From contig DATBKD010000093.1 in NCBI GenBank assembly GCA_036556025.1, positions 1-64,000 on the forward strand: DNA of 64,000 nucleotides, written 5' to 3'. The notes under the pieces are model-generated. The model was not told the origin of the DNA. It was given only the letters and a program-made list of their open reading frames with translations, and made no database searches. Positions within the stretch are counted from its first letter, which is position 1; every line of letters begins with the position of its first letter. This document shows positions 51,996 through 60,971 of this stretch, piece by piece. Both the position numbers and the translations under genes were made by a program. The DNA comes from CAVVWJ01 sp036556025. Lineage in GTDB: Bacteria > Gemmatimonadota > Gemmatimonadetes > Gemmatimonadales > GWC2-71-9.

Positions 51996-52888
51996 TGGCA
52001 GGCGAGATGGATCACCTCGATCAACTGGAGCACCGGAGCGTTCATATTCTCCGGGAAGCGTACGCCAATTTCAAGAACCTGGGGATGCTCTGGTCCATCG
52101 GGAAGGACAGCACCGTTCTCCTGTGGCTGGCCCGGAAAGCCTTCTTTGGCCATGTGCCCATCCCTCTCATTCATATCGATACCTCGTTCAAGATTCCCGA
52201 GATGATCGCCTACCGGGACCGTTTGGCACTGGAATGGAACCTGACCATGATCTACGGTCAGAACCGGCACGCGCTGGAGGGGAAGCGCACGTATCCCGAC
52301 GGGGCAATCGATCGCATCGCCTGCTGCAAGGCGCTCAAGACCGACGCCCTGAAGTACACCTTGAGCGGGGAATGGCCCCGCTATCGGCTGAACCACGCCA
52401 AGAAGGTCTACGAAGTCGACCGCAACACCGAGCCGTTCACCGGAATCATCGTTGGGGTCCGGGCCGACGAAGAGGGCAGCCGCTCGAAGGAGCGCTACTT
52501 CTCCCCCCGGACGACCCAGTCTCATTGGGACGTGGGCGACCAGCCACCCGAGTTCTGGAACCAGTTCAAGACCGAGTTCGCCCCGGGAACCCATCTACGG
52601 ATTCATCCGCTGCTCGATTGGACCGAGCTCAATATCTGGGAATACATCCGTCGGGAGCAGATCCCTACGGTCTCGCTCTACTACAATCAGGGCGACGGGA
52701 AGCGGTACCGCTCCCTGGGTTGCTATCCCTGCACCCAGCCGGTCGAGTCCGACGCCCGCAACGTCGACGAGATCATCGCGGAGCTGCAATCGGGGAAGTT
52801 CGCCAACGTCGCCGAGCGGTCAGGTCGGGCGCAGGACAAGGCGGGTGGGGGCGGACTGGAGGTCCTTCGGCGGGACGGCTACATGTGA
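51995..52888 (+). CDS. cysD: Sulfate adenylyltransferase small subunit
   Basis: 297 aa. PP-loop MLWSIGKDSTVLLWLARKAF, IDTSFKIPEMIAYRD, DGAIDRIACCKALKTDALK, GVRADEEGSRSKERYFSPR, LRIHPLLDWTELNIWEYIRRE, GCYPCTQPVES. This is the CysD type (not CysH: no ECGLH motif). Adenylylates sulfate with CysN. Gene order with cysD last is unusual; in most genomes cysD precedes cysN. ATG 51995 overlaps the cysC stop. Confidence 0.95.
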   Translation: MAGEMDHLDQLEHRSVHILREAYANFKNLGMLWSIGKDSTVLLWLARKAFFGHVPIPLIHIDTSFKIPEMIAYRDRLALEWNLTMIYGQNRHALEGKRTYPDGAIDRIACCKALKTDALKYTLSGEWPRYRLNHAKKVYEVDRNTEPFTGIIVGVRADEEGSRSKERYFSPRTTQSHWDVGDQPPEFWNQFKTEFAPGTHLRIHPLLDWTELNIWEYIRREQIPTVSLYYNQGDGKRYRSLGCYPCTQPVESDARNVDEIIAELQSGKFANVAERSGRAQDKAGGGGLEVLRRDGYM

Positions 52889-52909
52889 GACCGTGAAGCG
52901 TTTCGCGCT

Positions 52910-53833
52910 TCACTTCCAGTGGCTGAGATCGCGGTTCATGATCCGGGCGAGCAAGCCCACCTCCTCGCGGAAGGCCTCCGCCAACTCGGCCCGGAATTCG
53001 GGAGACAAGGGAGACCGGTGCTCCTTGACGGTGTTGAGTTCCACGATCTTGCGTTTGACCGCGACGATCCCCTCGGCACCGGTGATCTGCTTGAGACCGC
53101 GGAAGGCACGGTGCAGCAGCGGCGGCGGCTTGCGGTAGAAGTCTCGCAACCAGGCCATCCTCGCGCGCTTGTTCTCGTTGATGCGGGGAAAGGCCGTCCG
53201 ATTGTCATGAGGGACCTCGAGAAACTCCATGACCTCGTCGTAGACCTTCCGGGGTGAGGCCGCGAAGTCGTCGAACAAAATCAGCTTGACCTGTTCCTTC
53301 GGAAAATGAGTCAACACCCGTTGAGCCTGCGTCCCGAATCGTCCAATCTCCGCATACTGGATCAGGAGCGGTGATGGGATTCGGAGAGGCAGGTCCAAGC
53401 CCCGGGCGCGCCGTTCCTGCAGCCGCCAGGCGCTCTCGAAATCGCTTTCCGTCTCCAGGGACCAGTACAAGAGCTGAGAGTGCAGCGAATACGCCATGTC
53501 AATCGGATTGCGAAACATGGCGATGATTCTGGCCCTGGGATTGAATGCCTGAATGTTGGGGATGGCCGTGGTCGACCGCAGATAATAGACCGAAGCCTCG
53601 CCCACCCGGAGATGACGTTCGGCACTGTCTCTGAACAGGTCGCTGTAGGCCTCCATTGTCTGGACCTCACGGTAGGGTCCCAGGTCGGTGGCAAAGAAGT
53701 GGGGCTCTTTGACCTCCGGCATGAAGATGTTGGGGTGCGGACGAAGGTATTCGTACAACGCCGTCGTGCCGCACTTCGGGGCACCCACGATAAAGAAGTT
53801 CGGTTTAGCGGCCAAGCTCAGACCCCGCGTCAT
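52910..53833 (-). CDS. PAPS-dependent sulfotransferase
   Basis: 307 aa. 5'-phosphosulfate loop FIVGAPKCGTTALYEYLRPHPNIFMP and 3'-phosphate motif IIAMFRNPIDMAYSLHSQLLY are both intact, with KEPHFFATD between. C-terminal LILFDDFAASPRKVYDEVMEFLEV matches sulfotransferase_1/heparan-sulfate-type enzymes. It transfers sulfate from PAPS to a hydroxyl or amine, most likely of the exopolysaccharide. Convergent with cysD (21 bases), on the opposite strand. ATG 53833 begins the family domain; the longer frame upstream is not protein-like. Confidence 0.92.
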   Translation of the reverse strand: MTRGLSLAAKPNFFIVGAPKCGTTALYEYLRPHPNIFMPEVKEPHFFATDLGPYREVQTMEAYSDLFRDSAERHLRVGEASVYYLRSTTAIPNIQAFNPRARIIAMFRNPIDMAYSLHSQLLYWSLETESDFESAWRLQERRARGLDLPLRIPSPLLIQYAEIGRFGTQAQRVLTHFPKEQVKLILFDDFAASPRKVYDEVMEFLEVPHDNRTAFPRINENKRARMAWLRDFYRKPPPLLHRAFRGLKQITGAEGIVAVKRKIVELNTVKEHRSPLSPEFRAELAEAFREEVGLLARIMNRDLSHWK

Positions 53834-53972
53834 GGTTTGGTCGGCGCAGAAGCAATCCGCCGGTCTCTGTCTCCCTGAAGCATATTGCGTGCACGTCCGG
53901 CCCGCCCCGCCATCGGACTGTCCGGGAAGCCAATATTGGTTCTGTAAGGGAATAGCGGACAAGCCCTTGCGG

Positions 53973-55007
53973 CTATGCCCGGCCGGAGGCGGAGGCCCCC
54001 AGAAACTGTTCGTGGAACTCCTGCAGCGTGGCTCCGCTAAAGTATATCGCGACGGTACTGAAAAGCTGCTCCAGATGATGGTAGAGTCGCTCGATCGAAT
54101 CGGCGGTTCGGAAGGTGGGACTGCCGCCCGGCATGAACTCGGACGAGTGCAGCATGAGCTCCGCATAATTGCGTTGCTCGCTCCGGACCCGCTGCAGGAC
54201 TTGCAACATCAGCCCCAGATTCCGCCCGTTCGGCCGCAGCCACAGCACTGGCGGAAACAGCCGATTCCATGCTCGGCGGAGGAAGGACCCTTCCGGAAGA
54301 TGGCTCCCGATGGCACGGGCAACCTGAGCTCGGGACTGCAGGATCGTCATCGGCAGCTCCCAGAGCGCAGAGCCTCCCGGCCGGCTGATATCCTCGAGGT
54401 CCATCCGGTAGGCCCCTTCGGGGAAATGGGAAAAGTCGGTTCCCCCCTGCTGCGACGGATCACCCTTCATCCGCTCCCAGGAGACATGTGGGGTCACCGA
54501 GCAGTCGATGGCGTAGCCGTGGTCGACCAGCAGGCGGGCATACGCAGCGTTGAAGCTCCAACGGCCCGCCCGATGGCTCACCATCTTCACCGCGAAGGTG
54601 TCCTCGAGCAGGCTGGTCAGAAACTGGATCTTCGCCCGCATGGCTTCCTGGGGGTACTCGATCAAGTACGGCTGATATCTGAAATCATCCACGGTGAGGG
54701 GGGTAATCGGCGGAGAGTTCCAGGCGTGTATATGGACGCCAACTTCGGCGGTTCCCCGACGTAGAGCGTCCCGAGCGAACTCCTGGTACGCCGGCGCCAT
54801 GGCCATTTCGTAATTGGTGAGATAGGTGGGCTTGAGCCCGTAGCGCTCGCACAGCGCCTGAAACCTCGGCAAGAAGGAGGCGTTCCGGGTGGTAATCTCC
54901 TTGGGGGCCGACCACAGATCGTCCCCCTCGGTGTCAATGGTGATGAGGAACGCCGGCCGGCCAGTGAGGCTGGATTTATCACTCGAACGCGGAGACGCAG
55001 CAGTCAC
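53973..55007 (-). CDS. Polysaccharide deacetylase-like (NodB-related) protein
   Basis: 344 aa from GTG 55007, which has TGAGG six bases upstream; a TTG ten codons earlier is possible. FLITIDTEGDDLWSAPKE carries the first Asp cluster, TYLTNYEMAM and AEVGVHIHAWNSPP the histidines, SHRAGRWSFNAAYARLLVDHGYAIDCSVTPH the later motif. It resembles the deacetylase family found in capsule loci. It may remove acetyl groups from the polymer before N-sulfation, as in heparan synthesis, but that is a guess. Divergent from the Rrf2 regulator. Confidence 0.82.
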   Translation of the reverse strand: MTAASPRSSDKSSLTGRPAFLITIDTEGDDLWSAPKEITTRNASFLPRFQALCERYGLKPTYLTNYEMAMAPAYQEFARDALRRGTAEVGVHIHAWNSPPITPLTVDDFRYQPYLIEYPQEAMRAKIQFLTSLLEDTFAVKMVSHRAGRWSFNAAYARLLVDHGYAIDCSVTPHVSWERMKGDPSQQGGTDFSHFPEGAYRMDLEDISRPGGSALWELPMTILQSRAQVARAIGSHLPEGSFLRRAWNRLFPPVLWLRPNGRNLGLMLQVLQRVRSEQRNYAELMLHSSEFMPGGSPTFRTADSIERLYHHLEQLFSTVAIYFSGATLQEFHEQFLGASASGRA

Positions 55008-55081
55008 GCGAGCCTCAGGTGCTGGAATGGGCAGCAATGTATCACCACGCTATCATTCTGGCACATTCACCCGTGAAGCTC

Positions 55082-55528
55082 ATGCTCTCCAAGAAAGCGA
55101 AATACGCACTGAAGGCGCTCCTCGCGCTGGCAGACAACCCCGATGACGAGCCGGTGCGTATTTCGGATCTCGCTCGGGAACAACGGATCCCGCCGAAGTT
55201 TCTGGAGCTGATTCTGTTGGGCCTCAAGAACCAGGGCATTCTGCAGAGTCGGAAAGGGAAGGGGGGTGGCTACCGCCTGGCCCGAAACCCGGCGGATATC
55301 TATGTGGGTCAGATCGTGCGAATGTTCGATGGTCCTCTCGCCCCCGTCCCCTGCGCCAGCCAAACGGCATATGTCCCGTGCGCCGACTGCCGCGATGAGG
55401 CTGTCTGTGCCGTTCGCCTCGCGATGAAGGAGGTCCGGGACGCCACAGCAAAGATCCTGGACAACACCAGTATTGCCGCGCTGCAACAGAGGGTCGCTAC
55501 CACCCAGTCTCCCGTCGCCATAGAGTAG
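55082..55528 (+). CDS. Rrf2-family transcriptional regulator
   Basis: 148 aa. MLSKKAKYALKALLALADNPDDEPVRISDLAREQRIPPKFLELILLGLKNQGILQSRKGKGGGYRLAR is a standard Rrf2 winged helix. The cysteines in PCASQTAYVPCADCRDEAVC could bind an Fe-S cluster, though spacing differs from IscR. CymR-type Rrf2 proteins control sulfur genes; the sulfate porin and transporter genes directly downstream suggest the same here. An upstream in-frame extension exists but ATG 55082 is the family N-terminus. Confidence 0.9.
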   Translation: MLSKKAKYALKALLALADNPDDEPVRISDLAREQRIPPKFLELILLGLKNQGILQSRKGKGGGYRLARNPADIYVGQIVRMFDGPLAPVPCASQTAYVPCADCRDEAVCAVRLAMKEVRDATAKILDNTSIAALQQRVATTQSPVAIE

Positions 55529-55577
55529 GCTCCAGGCCGCCCTCTGAGCAGGAAAGTTTGGCATCGGAATTGCCTAT

Positions 55578-55593
55578 TTACTCTATCTAGTAA
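55578..55593. promoter_or_regulatory. Candidate Rrf2 operator before the porin-cysPTWA operon
   Basis: TTACT-CTATCT-AGTAA, an inverted repeat in a short AT-rich block (55570-55605) that also holds TATATA-like bases. It lies 49 bases after the Rrf2 stop and about 60 bases before the porin start. Confidence 0.4.
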
Positions 55594-55653
55594 GTAGGGT
55601 ATATAGGACTTGGCTCAGGCGCCTCGTTCAACCCACAGCTACCGGAGGTCGCC

Positions 55654-57057
55654 ATCTCAAGCTCGGGGAGATCCCGCATAAGTGCGGTCCGCTATTGGAT
55701 TTCGGCCGTTTTTCTGGGAGCCGCTACGCTTCCAACTGCCCCACAGCTGGTCGCACAGCAGCCCTCCGACAGCGCGCTCGAGGCCCGGGTCAATGAGCTC
55801 GACCAGCAGGTGCGCATCCTCCTGCGCCTCCGTGAGCTTGCGGCGGACAGCGCAGCCGCGGCGGCCAAGGACAAGGTGACGCCGACCGCCAGTGTCAAGG
55901 ATGGCTTCAGCATCAAGTCAGCCGATGGCAAGTTCGCCGTCCGGCTAAAGGGCCTGATCCAGACCGACGGCCGATTCTTTCTTTCGGATAATGCGGTCCC
56001 GGTTACCAACACCTTCTTTCTCCGTCGAGCCCGACCCATCCTGGAGGCCACTGTCGGGAAGTACCTGGAGTTCCGTCTGCAGCCGGACTTCGGGCAGGGT
56101 ACGACAGTGCTGTTCGATGCATACTCCGACGTGAGAGTCTTGCCGGCATTCTCCCTGCGAGTTGGCAAATTCAAGCCTCCGGTAGACCTCGAACGACTGC
56201 AATCGGCCGGCGACATCGTGTTTGCCGAACGCGCGCTCACGACTAATCTGGCCCCGAATCGGGACGTCGGCCTCCAGCTCTCGGGCGATCTGGACAGTGG
56301 TTTCGTGGTGTGGCAGGCGGGCGTTTTCAACGGCGTGCCGGACCTCGGCAACGGTGACGGGGACGTAAGCGACGCCAAGGACTTCGCGACGCGGGTCTTC
56401 GTTCAGCCCTTCAAGACCGGCTCGTTCAGGGGCCTAGGTCTTGGCATGGCCGGGAGCACTGGCACCGAGCGGGGCAGCACCGCGGCGCCGCAGCTCGCCA
56501 GCTACCGCACCCCCGGCCAGCAATCCTGGTTCCGCTACATCTCCAGCACGACCACGCCGGCCAGCAACGTCTTTGCGGATGGCGTTCGCCAGCGGGTCGC
56601 CCCGCAGGCGTACTTCTACCGCGGGCCGCTCGGCCTCCATGGCGAGTACATCCAGTCGCGGCAGCGGGTGAGTCGGGCCGGCTTCGCCCCAGTGAAGCTC
56701 AAGCACACCGCGTGGCAGGCCACGGGGTCCTACTTCCTCACTGGGGAAAAGAACACGTTCCGCAGCGCGCCGCCCAACAGGCCATTCGATCCCAAGGCAG
56801 GCGCGTTCGGCGCGGTCGAGCTGGCGGCGCGATACTCTGAGCTCACCATCGACGGGGCAGCCTTCCCGAACTACGCCAGTCCTACCACGACGCCCCAAAA
56901 GGCCAAGGCCTGGGCCCTCGGACTCAACTGGTATCTCGCTCGAGCCATCAAGGTCGTCGTTGACTATGAGCACACCACGTTTGTCGGCGGTGCCGCGGGC
57001 GGTGCCGACCGCGAGCCGGAGAACTTTGTGGTGAGCCGCGTCCAATACTCCTTCTGA
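55654..57057 (+). CDS. OprP/OprO-type anion porin, probable ATC start
   Basis: 467 aa if translation starts at ATC 55654, five bases after GGAGG. This frame gives a signal peptide (ISAVRYWISAVFLGAATLP... ending near LVAQQ), a short coiled coil (LEARVNELDQQVRILLRL) and a 16-strand-type porin: DGFSIKSADGKFAVRLKGLIQTDGRF, FFLRRARPILEATVGKYLEFRLQPDFG, FSLRVGKFKPPVDLERL, final aromatic F. No ATG, GTG or TTG is in frame between the stop at 55588 and GTG 55810, and GTG 55810 would remove the signal. Outer-membrane channel, here probably for sulfate because cysPTWA follows. Confidence 0.82.
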   Translation: MSSSGRSRISAVRYWISAVFLGAATLPTAPQLVAQQPSDSALEARVNELDQQVRILLRLRELAADSAAAAAKDKVTPTASVKDGFSIKSADGKFAVRLKGLIQTDGRFFLSDNAVPVTNTFFLRRARPILEATVGKYLEFRLQPDFGQGTTVLFDAYSDVRVLPAFSLRVGKFKPPVDLERLQSAGDIVFAERALTTNLAPNRDVGLQLSGDLDSGFVVWQAGVFNGVPDLGNGDGDVSDAKDFATRVFVQPFKTGSFRGLGLGMAGSTGTERGSTAAPQLASYRTPGQQSWFRYISSTTTPASNVFADGVRQRVAPQAYFYRGPLGLHGEYIQSRQRVSRAGFAPVKLKHTAWQATGSYFLTGEKNTFRSAPPNRPFDPKAGAFGAVELAARYSELTIDGAAFPNYASPTTTPQKAKAWALGLNWYLARAIKVVVDYEHTTFVGGAAGGADREPENFVVSRVQYSF

Positions 57058-57088
57058 TCTCTACTCCGTGAGAGGCACGTCGACTCCC

Positions 57089-58117
57089 ATGCGAATTCGA
57101 CTCTTCAGCGGCGGCTGGATCCTCTTGTTTGCCCTCGTGGCCGGCGCAGATCGTGTCGCGGCTCAGGCTGCGCCGAAGTCGGTAACCCTGCTCAACGTCT
57201 CCTACGATCCGACTCGTGAGCTGTACGAGGACTTCAACAAGCAGTTCGCCACCTATTGGAAGACCAAGACCGGCCAGGACGTGACCATCCGCCAATCCCA
57301 TGGGGGCTCGGGCAAACAAGCTCGATCCGTCATCGATGGGCTGCAGGCCGATGTGGTCACACTGGCTCTGGCATACGACATCGATCAGATCGCCGAGAAA
57401 GGCGGCCTGCTGCCGGCCGATTGGCAGAAGCGGCTGCCCCACAACAGCTCGCCCTACACCTCGACCATCGTGCTCCTGGTCCGCAAAGGAAACCCCAAGG
57501 CGGTGCATGACTGGGGTGACCTCACGAAGCCTGGCGTCTCGGTGGTGACCCCTAACCCCAAGACATCCGGCGGGGCGCGATGGAACTATCTGGCGGCCTG
57601 GGGGTGGGCCCTGCGGCAGCCGGGCGGCGACGAGGCCCAGGCCAAGAATTTCATCACCCGGCTCTACCGCAACGTCCCGGTGCTCGATGCGGGTGCTCGA
57701 GGGTCGACCACGACGTTCGTCGAGCGCGGCATTGGCGACGTGCTGGTTGCCTGGGAGAATGAGGCGTTACTGGCGATCAAGGAGCTGGGCCCGGACAAAT
57801 TCGAGATTGTGGCCCCTTCGGTAAGCATTCTCGCCGAGCCTCCGGTGGCCGTAGTTGAGAAGATCGCCGGCAAGCACGGCACCCAGCAGGTGGCCCAAGC
57901 CTATCTCGAGTACCTGTACTCGCCGGAAGGGCAGCAGATCGCGGCTCGAAACTTCTATCGACCCCGGCTCGCGTCGGTCGCGGAGAAATACCAGGCCCAG
58001 TTTTCCAAAGTGACCTTGTTCACGGTCGACGAGGTGTTCGGTGGGTGGAAGAAGGCCAATGCAACCCACTTCGCCGACGGGGCGCTGTTCGACCAGATCT
58101 ATCAGCCGGGGCGTTAG
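57089..58117 (+). CDS. cysP: Sulfate ABC transporter substrate-binding protein
   Basis: 342 aa. Signal peptide to DRVAAQA. Mature: VTLLNVSYDPTRELYEDFNKQFATYW, QSHGGSGKQARSVIDGLQADVVTLALAYDID, VSVVTPNPKTSGGARWNYLAAWGWAL, RGSTTTFVERGIGDVLVAWENEA, YLEYLYSPEGQQIAARNFYRPR: all conserved Sbp/CysP segments including the oxyanion-binding SGG. Periplasmic sulfate or thiosulfate receptor. ATG 57089 begins the signal peptide; a GTG seven codons earlier is possible. Starts 31 bases after the porin. Confidence 0.95.
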   Translation: MRIRLFSGGWILLFALVAGADRVAAQAAPKSVTLLNVSYDPTRELYEDFNKQFATYWKTKTGQDVTIRQSHGGSGKQARSVIDGLQADVVTLALAYDIDQIAEKGGLLPADWQKRLPHNSSPYTSTIVLLVRKGNPKAVHDWGDLTKPGVSVVTPNPKTSGGARWNYLAAWGWALRQPGGDEAQAKNFITRLYRNVPVLDAGARGSTTTFVERGIGDVLVAWENEALLAIKELGPDKFEIVAPSVSILAEPPVAVVEKIAGKHGTQQVAQAYLEYLYSPEGQQIAARNFYRPRLASVAEKYQAQFSKVTLFTVDEVFGGWKKANATHFADGALFDQIYQPGR

Positions 58118-58151
58118 CTCCGGCTGCCGGTCCCCCCACGAAGGGATGGCG

Positions 58152-58979
58152 ATGCGGCCCACGTCACGAAGCGTGCTCCCCGGTTTCGGACTCTCGCTTG
58201 GGGTCACCTGCACCTATCTGAGCCTCATGGTGCTGCTCCCCCTCGCGACCCTGTTCGCGCGGACCGCCGAGCTGCCCTGGCCCACCTTCTGGGCCACGGT
58301 CACCAGCCCCCGGGTGGTTGCTTCGTATCGGGTGACCTTTGGCGCTTCCCTGGTCGCGGCGCTGGTCAATACGGTGTTTGGCCTGCTGGTGGCCTGGGTC
58401 TTGGTGCGCTACCGATTTCCCGGCCGCCGGTTGGTGGATGCGATGGTGGATCTCCCCTTCGCGCTGCCGACGGCAGTCGCCGGCATTGCCCTCACGACCC
58501 TGTACGCCTCGAACGGCTGGATCGGGAGCCGCCTCGGCCCGCTCGGCATCACGGTGTCCTACACCTGGCTGGGCATCACGGTCGCGTTGACCTTCATTGG
58601 GCTGCCGTTCGTGGTGCGAACGGTGCAGCCGGTGCTGGATGATCTCGAGGCCGAGGTGGAAGAAGCGGCGGCGAGCCTGGGTGCCGGGCGGTGGCAGATT
58701 GTTGCCCGGGTCGTGTTTCCCACGATAGGACCGGCGCTGCTCACCGGATTTGCGCTGGCCTTTGCCAGAGCGGTGGGGGAGTACGGCTCGGTGGTGTTCA
58801 TCTCGGGCAACTTGCCGATGAAGACCGAGATCGTGCCCCTGCTCATCATCACCAAGCTGGAGCAATACGACTACGCGGGCGCTACCGCGGTGGCGCTGGT
58901 GATGCTGATTGTATCGTTCGGACTCCTGCTGGCCGTCAATCTGCTTCAGTGGGCGGCCCGTCGCCGCCCGGCGGTCTGA
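58152..58979 (+). CDS. cysT: Sulfate ABC transporter permease CysT
   Basis: 275 aa. Six membrane helices, CysT motif SYRVTFGASLVAALVNTVFGLLVAWVLVRYRFPGRRLVDAMVDLPFALPTAVAGIAL as N-terminal core, EAA loop EEAAASLGAGRWQIVARVVFPT, and GEYGSVVFISGNLP. Inner-membrane channel half. ATG 58152 has AAGGG at good spacing; ATG 58146 lies directly on that box. Confidence 0.94.
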   Translation: MRPTSRSVLPGFGLSLGVTCTYLSLMVLLPLATLFARTAELPWPTFWATVTSPRVVASYRVTFGASLVAALVNTVFGLLVAWVLVRYRFPGRRLVDAMVDLPFALPTAVAGIALTTLYASNGWIGSRLGPLGITVSYTWLGITVALTFIGLPFVVRTVQPVLDDLEAEVEEAAASLGAGRWQIVARVVFPTIGPALLTGFALAFARAVGEYGSVVFISGNLPMKTEIVPLLIITKLEQYDYAGATAVALVMLIVSFGLLLAVNLLQWAARRRPAV

Positions 58980-58982
58980 GCG

Positions 58983-59897
58983 ATGGCGACGCTGGCCCTC
59001 TCCCGATCGGCTAGGGTTGCGCCGAGAACCATTACCAGGGCGACCGGCGAATCGCGGGCAGTACGCTGGACGCTGATTGTCATCGCGTTGGCCTTCCTGA
59101 CGCTGACCTTGTTCCTGCCGCTTGCGTTGGTGTTCACCCAGGCGCTCGCGAAGGGGATGCCCGCCTATCTGAGCGCCATCCGGGACGCCGATGCGCTGAG
59201 CGCTGCCAAGCTCACGTTGCTCATCGCGTCGATCGCGATTCCGGTCAACCTGATCTTCGGGCTGGCCGCGGCCTGGTGTATCTCGAAGTTCACCTTCCCG
59301 GGCAAGAACCTGCTCATCACCCTGATCGATCTGCCCTTCGCGGTCTCCCCGGTGATCTCGGGGATGATCTTCGTGCTCCTCCTGGGGGCCCACAGCTGGT
59401 TCGGCTCGTGGCTGCAGGACCACGACATCAAGATCATCTTCGCGGTGCCTGGCATGGTGCTCGCCACCCTCTTCGTGACCGCTCCGTTCATCGCCCGGGA
59501 GCTGATTCCGCTCATGCAGGAGCAGGGGACCGAGGAGGAAGAAGCGGCCATCGTGCTGGCCGCTGGCGGTTGGCAGACCTTCTGGCGGGTCACGCTCCCC
59601 AACATCAGGTGGGGACTGCTCTACGGGCTCATTCTCTGCAACGCTCGGGCGATGGGTGAGTTCGGAGCCGTCTCCGTGGTCTCCGGACACATCCGCGGGG
59701 TCACCAACACCCTGCCGCTCCACGTGGAGATTCTCTACAACGAATACGCCTTCGCCGCCAGCTTTGCCGTGGCCTCGGTGCTCACGCTGCTCGCGCTGGT
59801 CACCCTGGGACTCAAGGCACTGGTGGAATGGCAGCAGCGGCGGGTCACGGCGGATCTCGCCGAAGTGGACCGCGGGCCCGAAAGGACGGCGGCATGA
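58983..59897 (+). CDS. cysW: Sulfate ABC transporter permease CysW
   Basis: 304 aa. LTLLIASIAIPVNLIFGLAAAWCISKFTFPGKNLLITLIDLPFAVSPVISG, EAA loop EEEAAIVLAAGGWQTFWRVTLPNI and GEFGAVSVVSGHIRG are CysW signatures. Pairs with CysT. Starts three bases after cysT and its stop overlaps cysA (ATGA). Confidence 0.95.
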   Translation: MATLALSRSARVAPRTITRATGESRAVRWTLIVIALAFLTLTLFLPLALVFTQALAKGMPAYLSAIRDADALSAAKLTLLIASIAIPVNLIFGLAAAWCISKFTFPGKNLLITLIDLPFAVSPVISGMIFVLLLGAHSWFGSWLQDHDIKIIFAVPGMVLATLFVTAPFIARELIPLMQEQGTEEEEAAIVLAAGGWQTFWRVTLPNIRWGLLYGLILCNARAMGEFGAVSVVSGHIRGVTNTLPLHVEILYNEYAFAASFAVASVLTLLALVTLGLKALVEWQQRRVTADLAEVDRGPERTAA

Positions 59898-60958
59898 GCA
59901 TCGAGGTCCGCAACCTGCGCAAGACCTTCGGCGACTTTGTCGCCCTCGACAACGTCAGTCTGCAGGTAGCTGGAGGAGAGCTGGTGGCCCTGCTCGGCCC
60001 ATCCGGTTCGGGCAAGACCACGCTGCTGCGGATTATCGCGGGGCTGGAGCCAGCAGATCAGGGCACCATCCATTTCCACGGGGAGGACGCTACCGGCCGG
60101 CCCGTCCGCGAGCGGCAGGTCGGCTTCGTGTTCCAGCATTACGCCTTGTTCCGGCACATGACCGTCTTCGAGAACATAGCCTTTGGCCTGCGGGTCCGGC
60201 CGCGAGCAGTGCGTCCATCAGCGGCCGAAATCCGGGAAACCGTGATGGGGCTTCTGCGCCTGGTGCAACTGGACGTTCTCGCCACGCGGCGGCCTTCGGA
60301 GCTGTCCGGGGGACAGCGCCAGCGGGTGGCGCTCGCGCGGGCACTCGCGGTGAAACCCAAGGTCCTCCTGCTGGATGAGCCCTTCGGCGCGCTGGATGCC
60401 AAGGTGCGGAAGGAGCTCCGGCGTTGGCTCCGACGGCTCCACGAAGAGGTTCACGTCACCAGTGTCTTCGTGACCCACGATCAGGAAGAGGCTCTGGAGG
60501 TCTCCGACCGGGTTGTGGTGATGAACCAGGGGCGGATCGAGCAAAGTGGCACACCAGAGGAGGTCTATGAACACCCGGCCACGCCGTTCGTCTACGGCTT
60601 TCTGGGAGACGTCAACCTCTTCCAGGGGCGCATCCACCAGGGTCGCGTGAGTATCGGAGAGGGTGAGCTGGACGCACCCGAGTGGGCCGGCACAACGGAT
60701 CAAGCCGGCCTGGCATATGTCAGGACATACGACGTCGAGCTCGCCGCATCGCCCTCGGGCTCCGCTTCCATGGAAGCGGTGGTCCGACACGTTCGGGCGT
60801 TTGGGCCGTTAGTCCGGCTGGAGCTGGATCTCATCCAGAGTGGACGCACCATCGACGCTCACATTCCCCGGGCTCGGTTCGACGCTCTGGCCACTGGGAA
60901 AGGTCAACGGGTCTATGTGTCGCCGACAAACATGCGCGTGTTTGTGGAGCCTGGGTAA
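59894..60958 (+). CDS. cysA: Sulfate ABC transporter ATPase CysA
   Basis: 354 aa. MSIEVRNLRKTFGDFVALDNVSL, Walker A GPSGSGKTTLLRIIAG, Q-loop VFQHYALFRHMTVFENIAFGLRV, signature LSGGQRQRVALARAL, Walker B VLLLDEPFGALDAKVRKELR, H-loop VTHDQEEALEVSDRVVVMNQGRIEQSGTPEEVYEHPATPFVYGFLGDVN. A TOBE-like C-terminal domain completes it. Energises sulfate uptake. The region up to residue 240 is typical CysA. Confidence 0.96.
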   Translation: MSIEVRNLRKTFGDFVALDNVSLQVAGGELVALLGPSGSGKTTLLRIIAGLEPADQGTIHFHGEDATGRPVRERQVGFVFQHYALFRHMTVFENIAFGLRVRPRAVRPSAAEIRETVMGLLRLVQLDVLATRRPSELSGGQRQRVALARALAVKPKVLLLDEPFGALDAKVRKELRRWLRRLHEEVHVTSVFVTHDQEEALEVSDRVVVMNQGRIEQSGTPEEVYEHPATPFVYGFLGDVNLFQGRIHQGRVSIGEGELDAPEWAGTTDQAGLAYVRTYDVELAASPSGSASMEAVVRHVRAFGPLVRLELDLIQSGRTIDAHIPRARFDALATGKGQRVYVSPTNMRVFVEPG

Positions 60959-60971
60959 CGCTATCGAGCCG

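Noticed and set aside
58164..59723. A 519-codon minus-strand frame opposite cysT-cysW
   Set aside because: Its Asp/Gln/Arg/His-rich, Glu-Gly repetitive translation is a shadow of two well-supported permeases.
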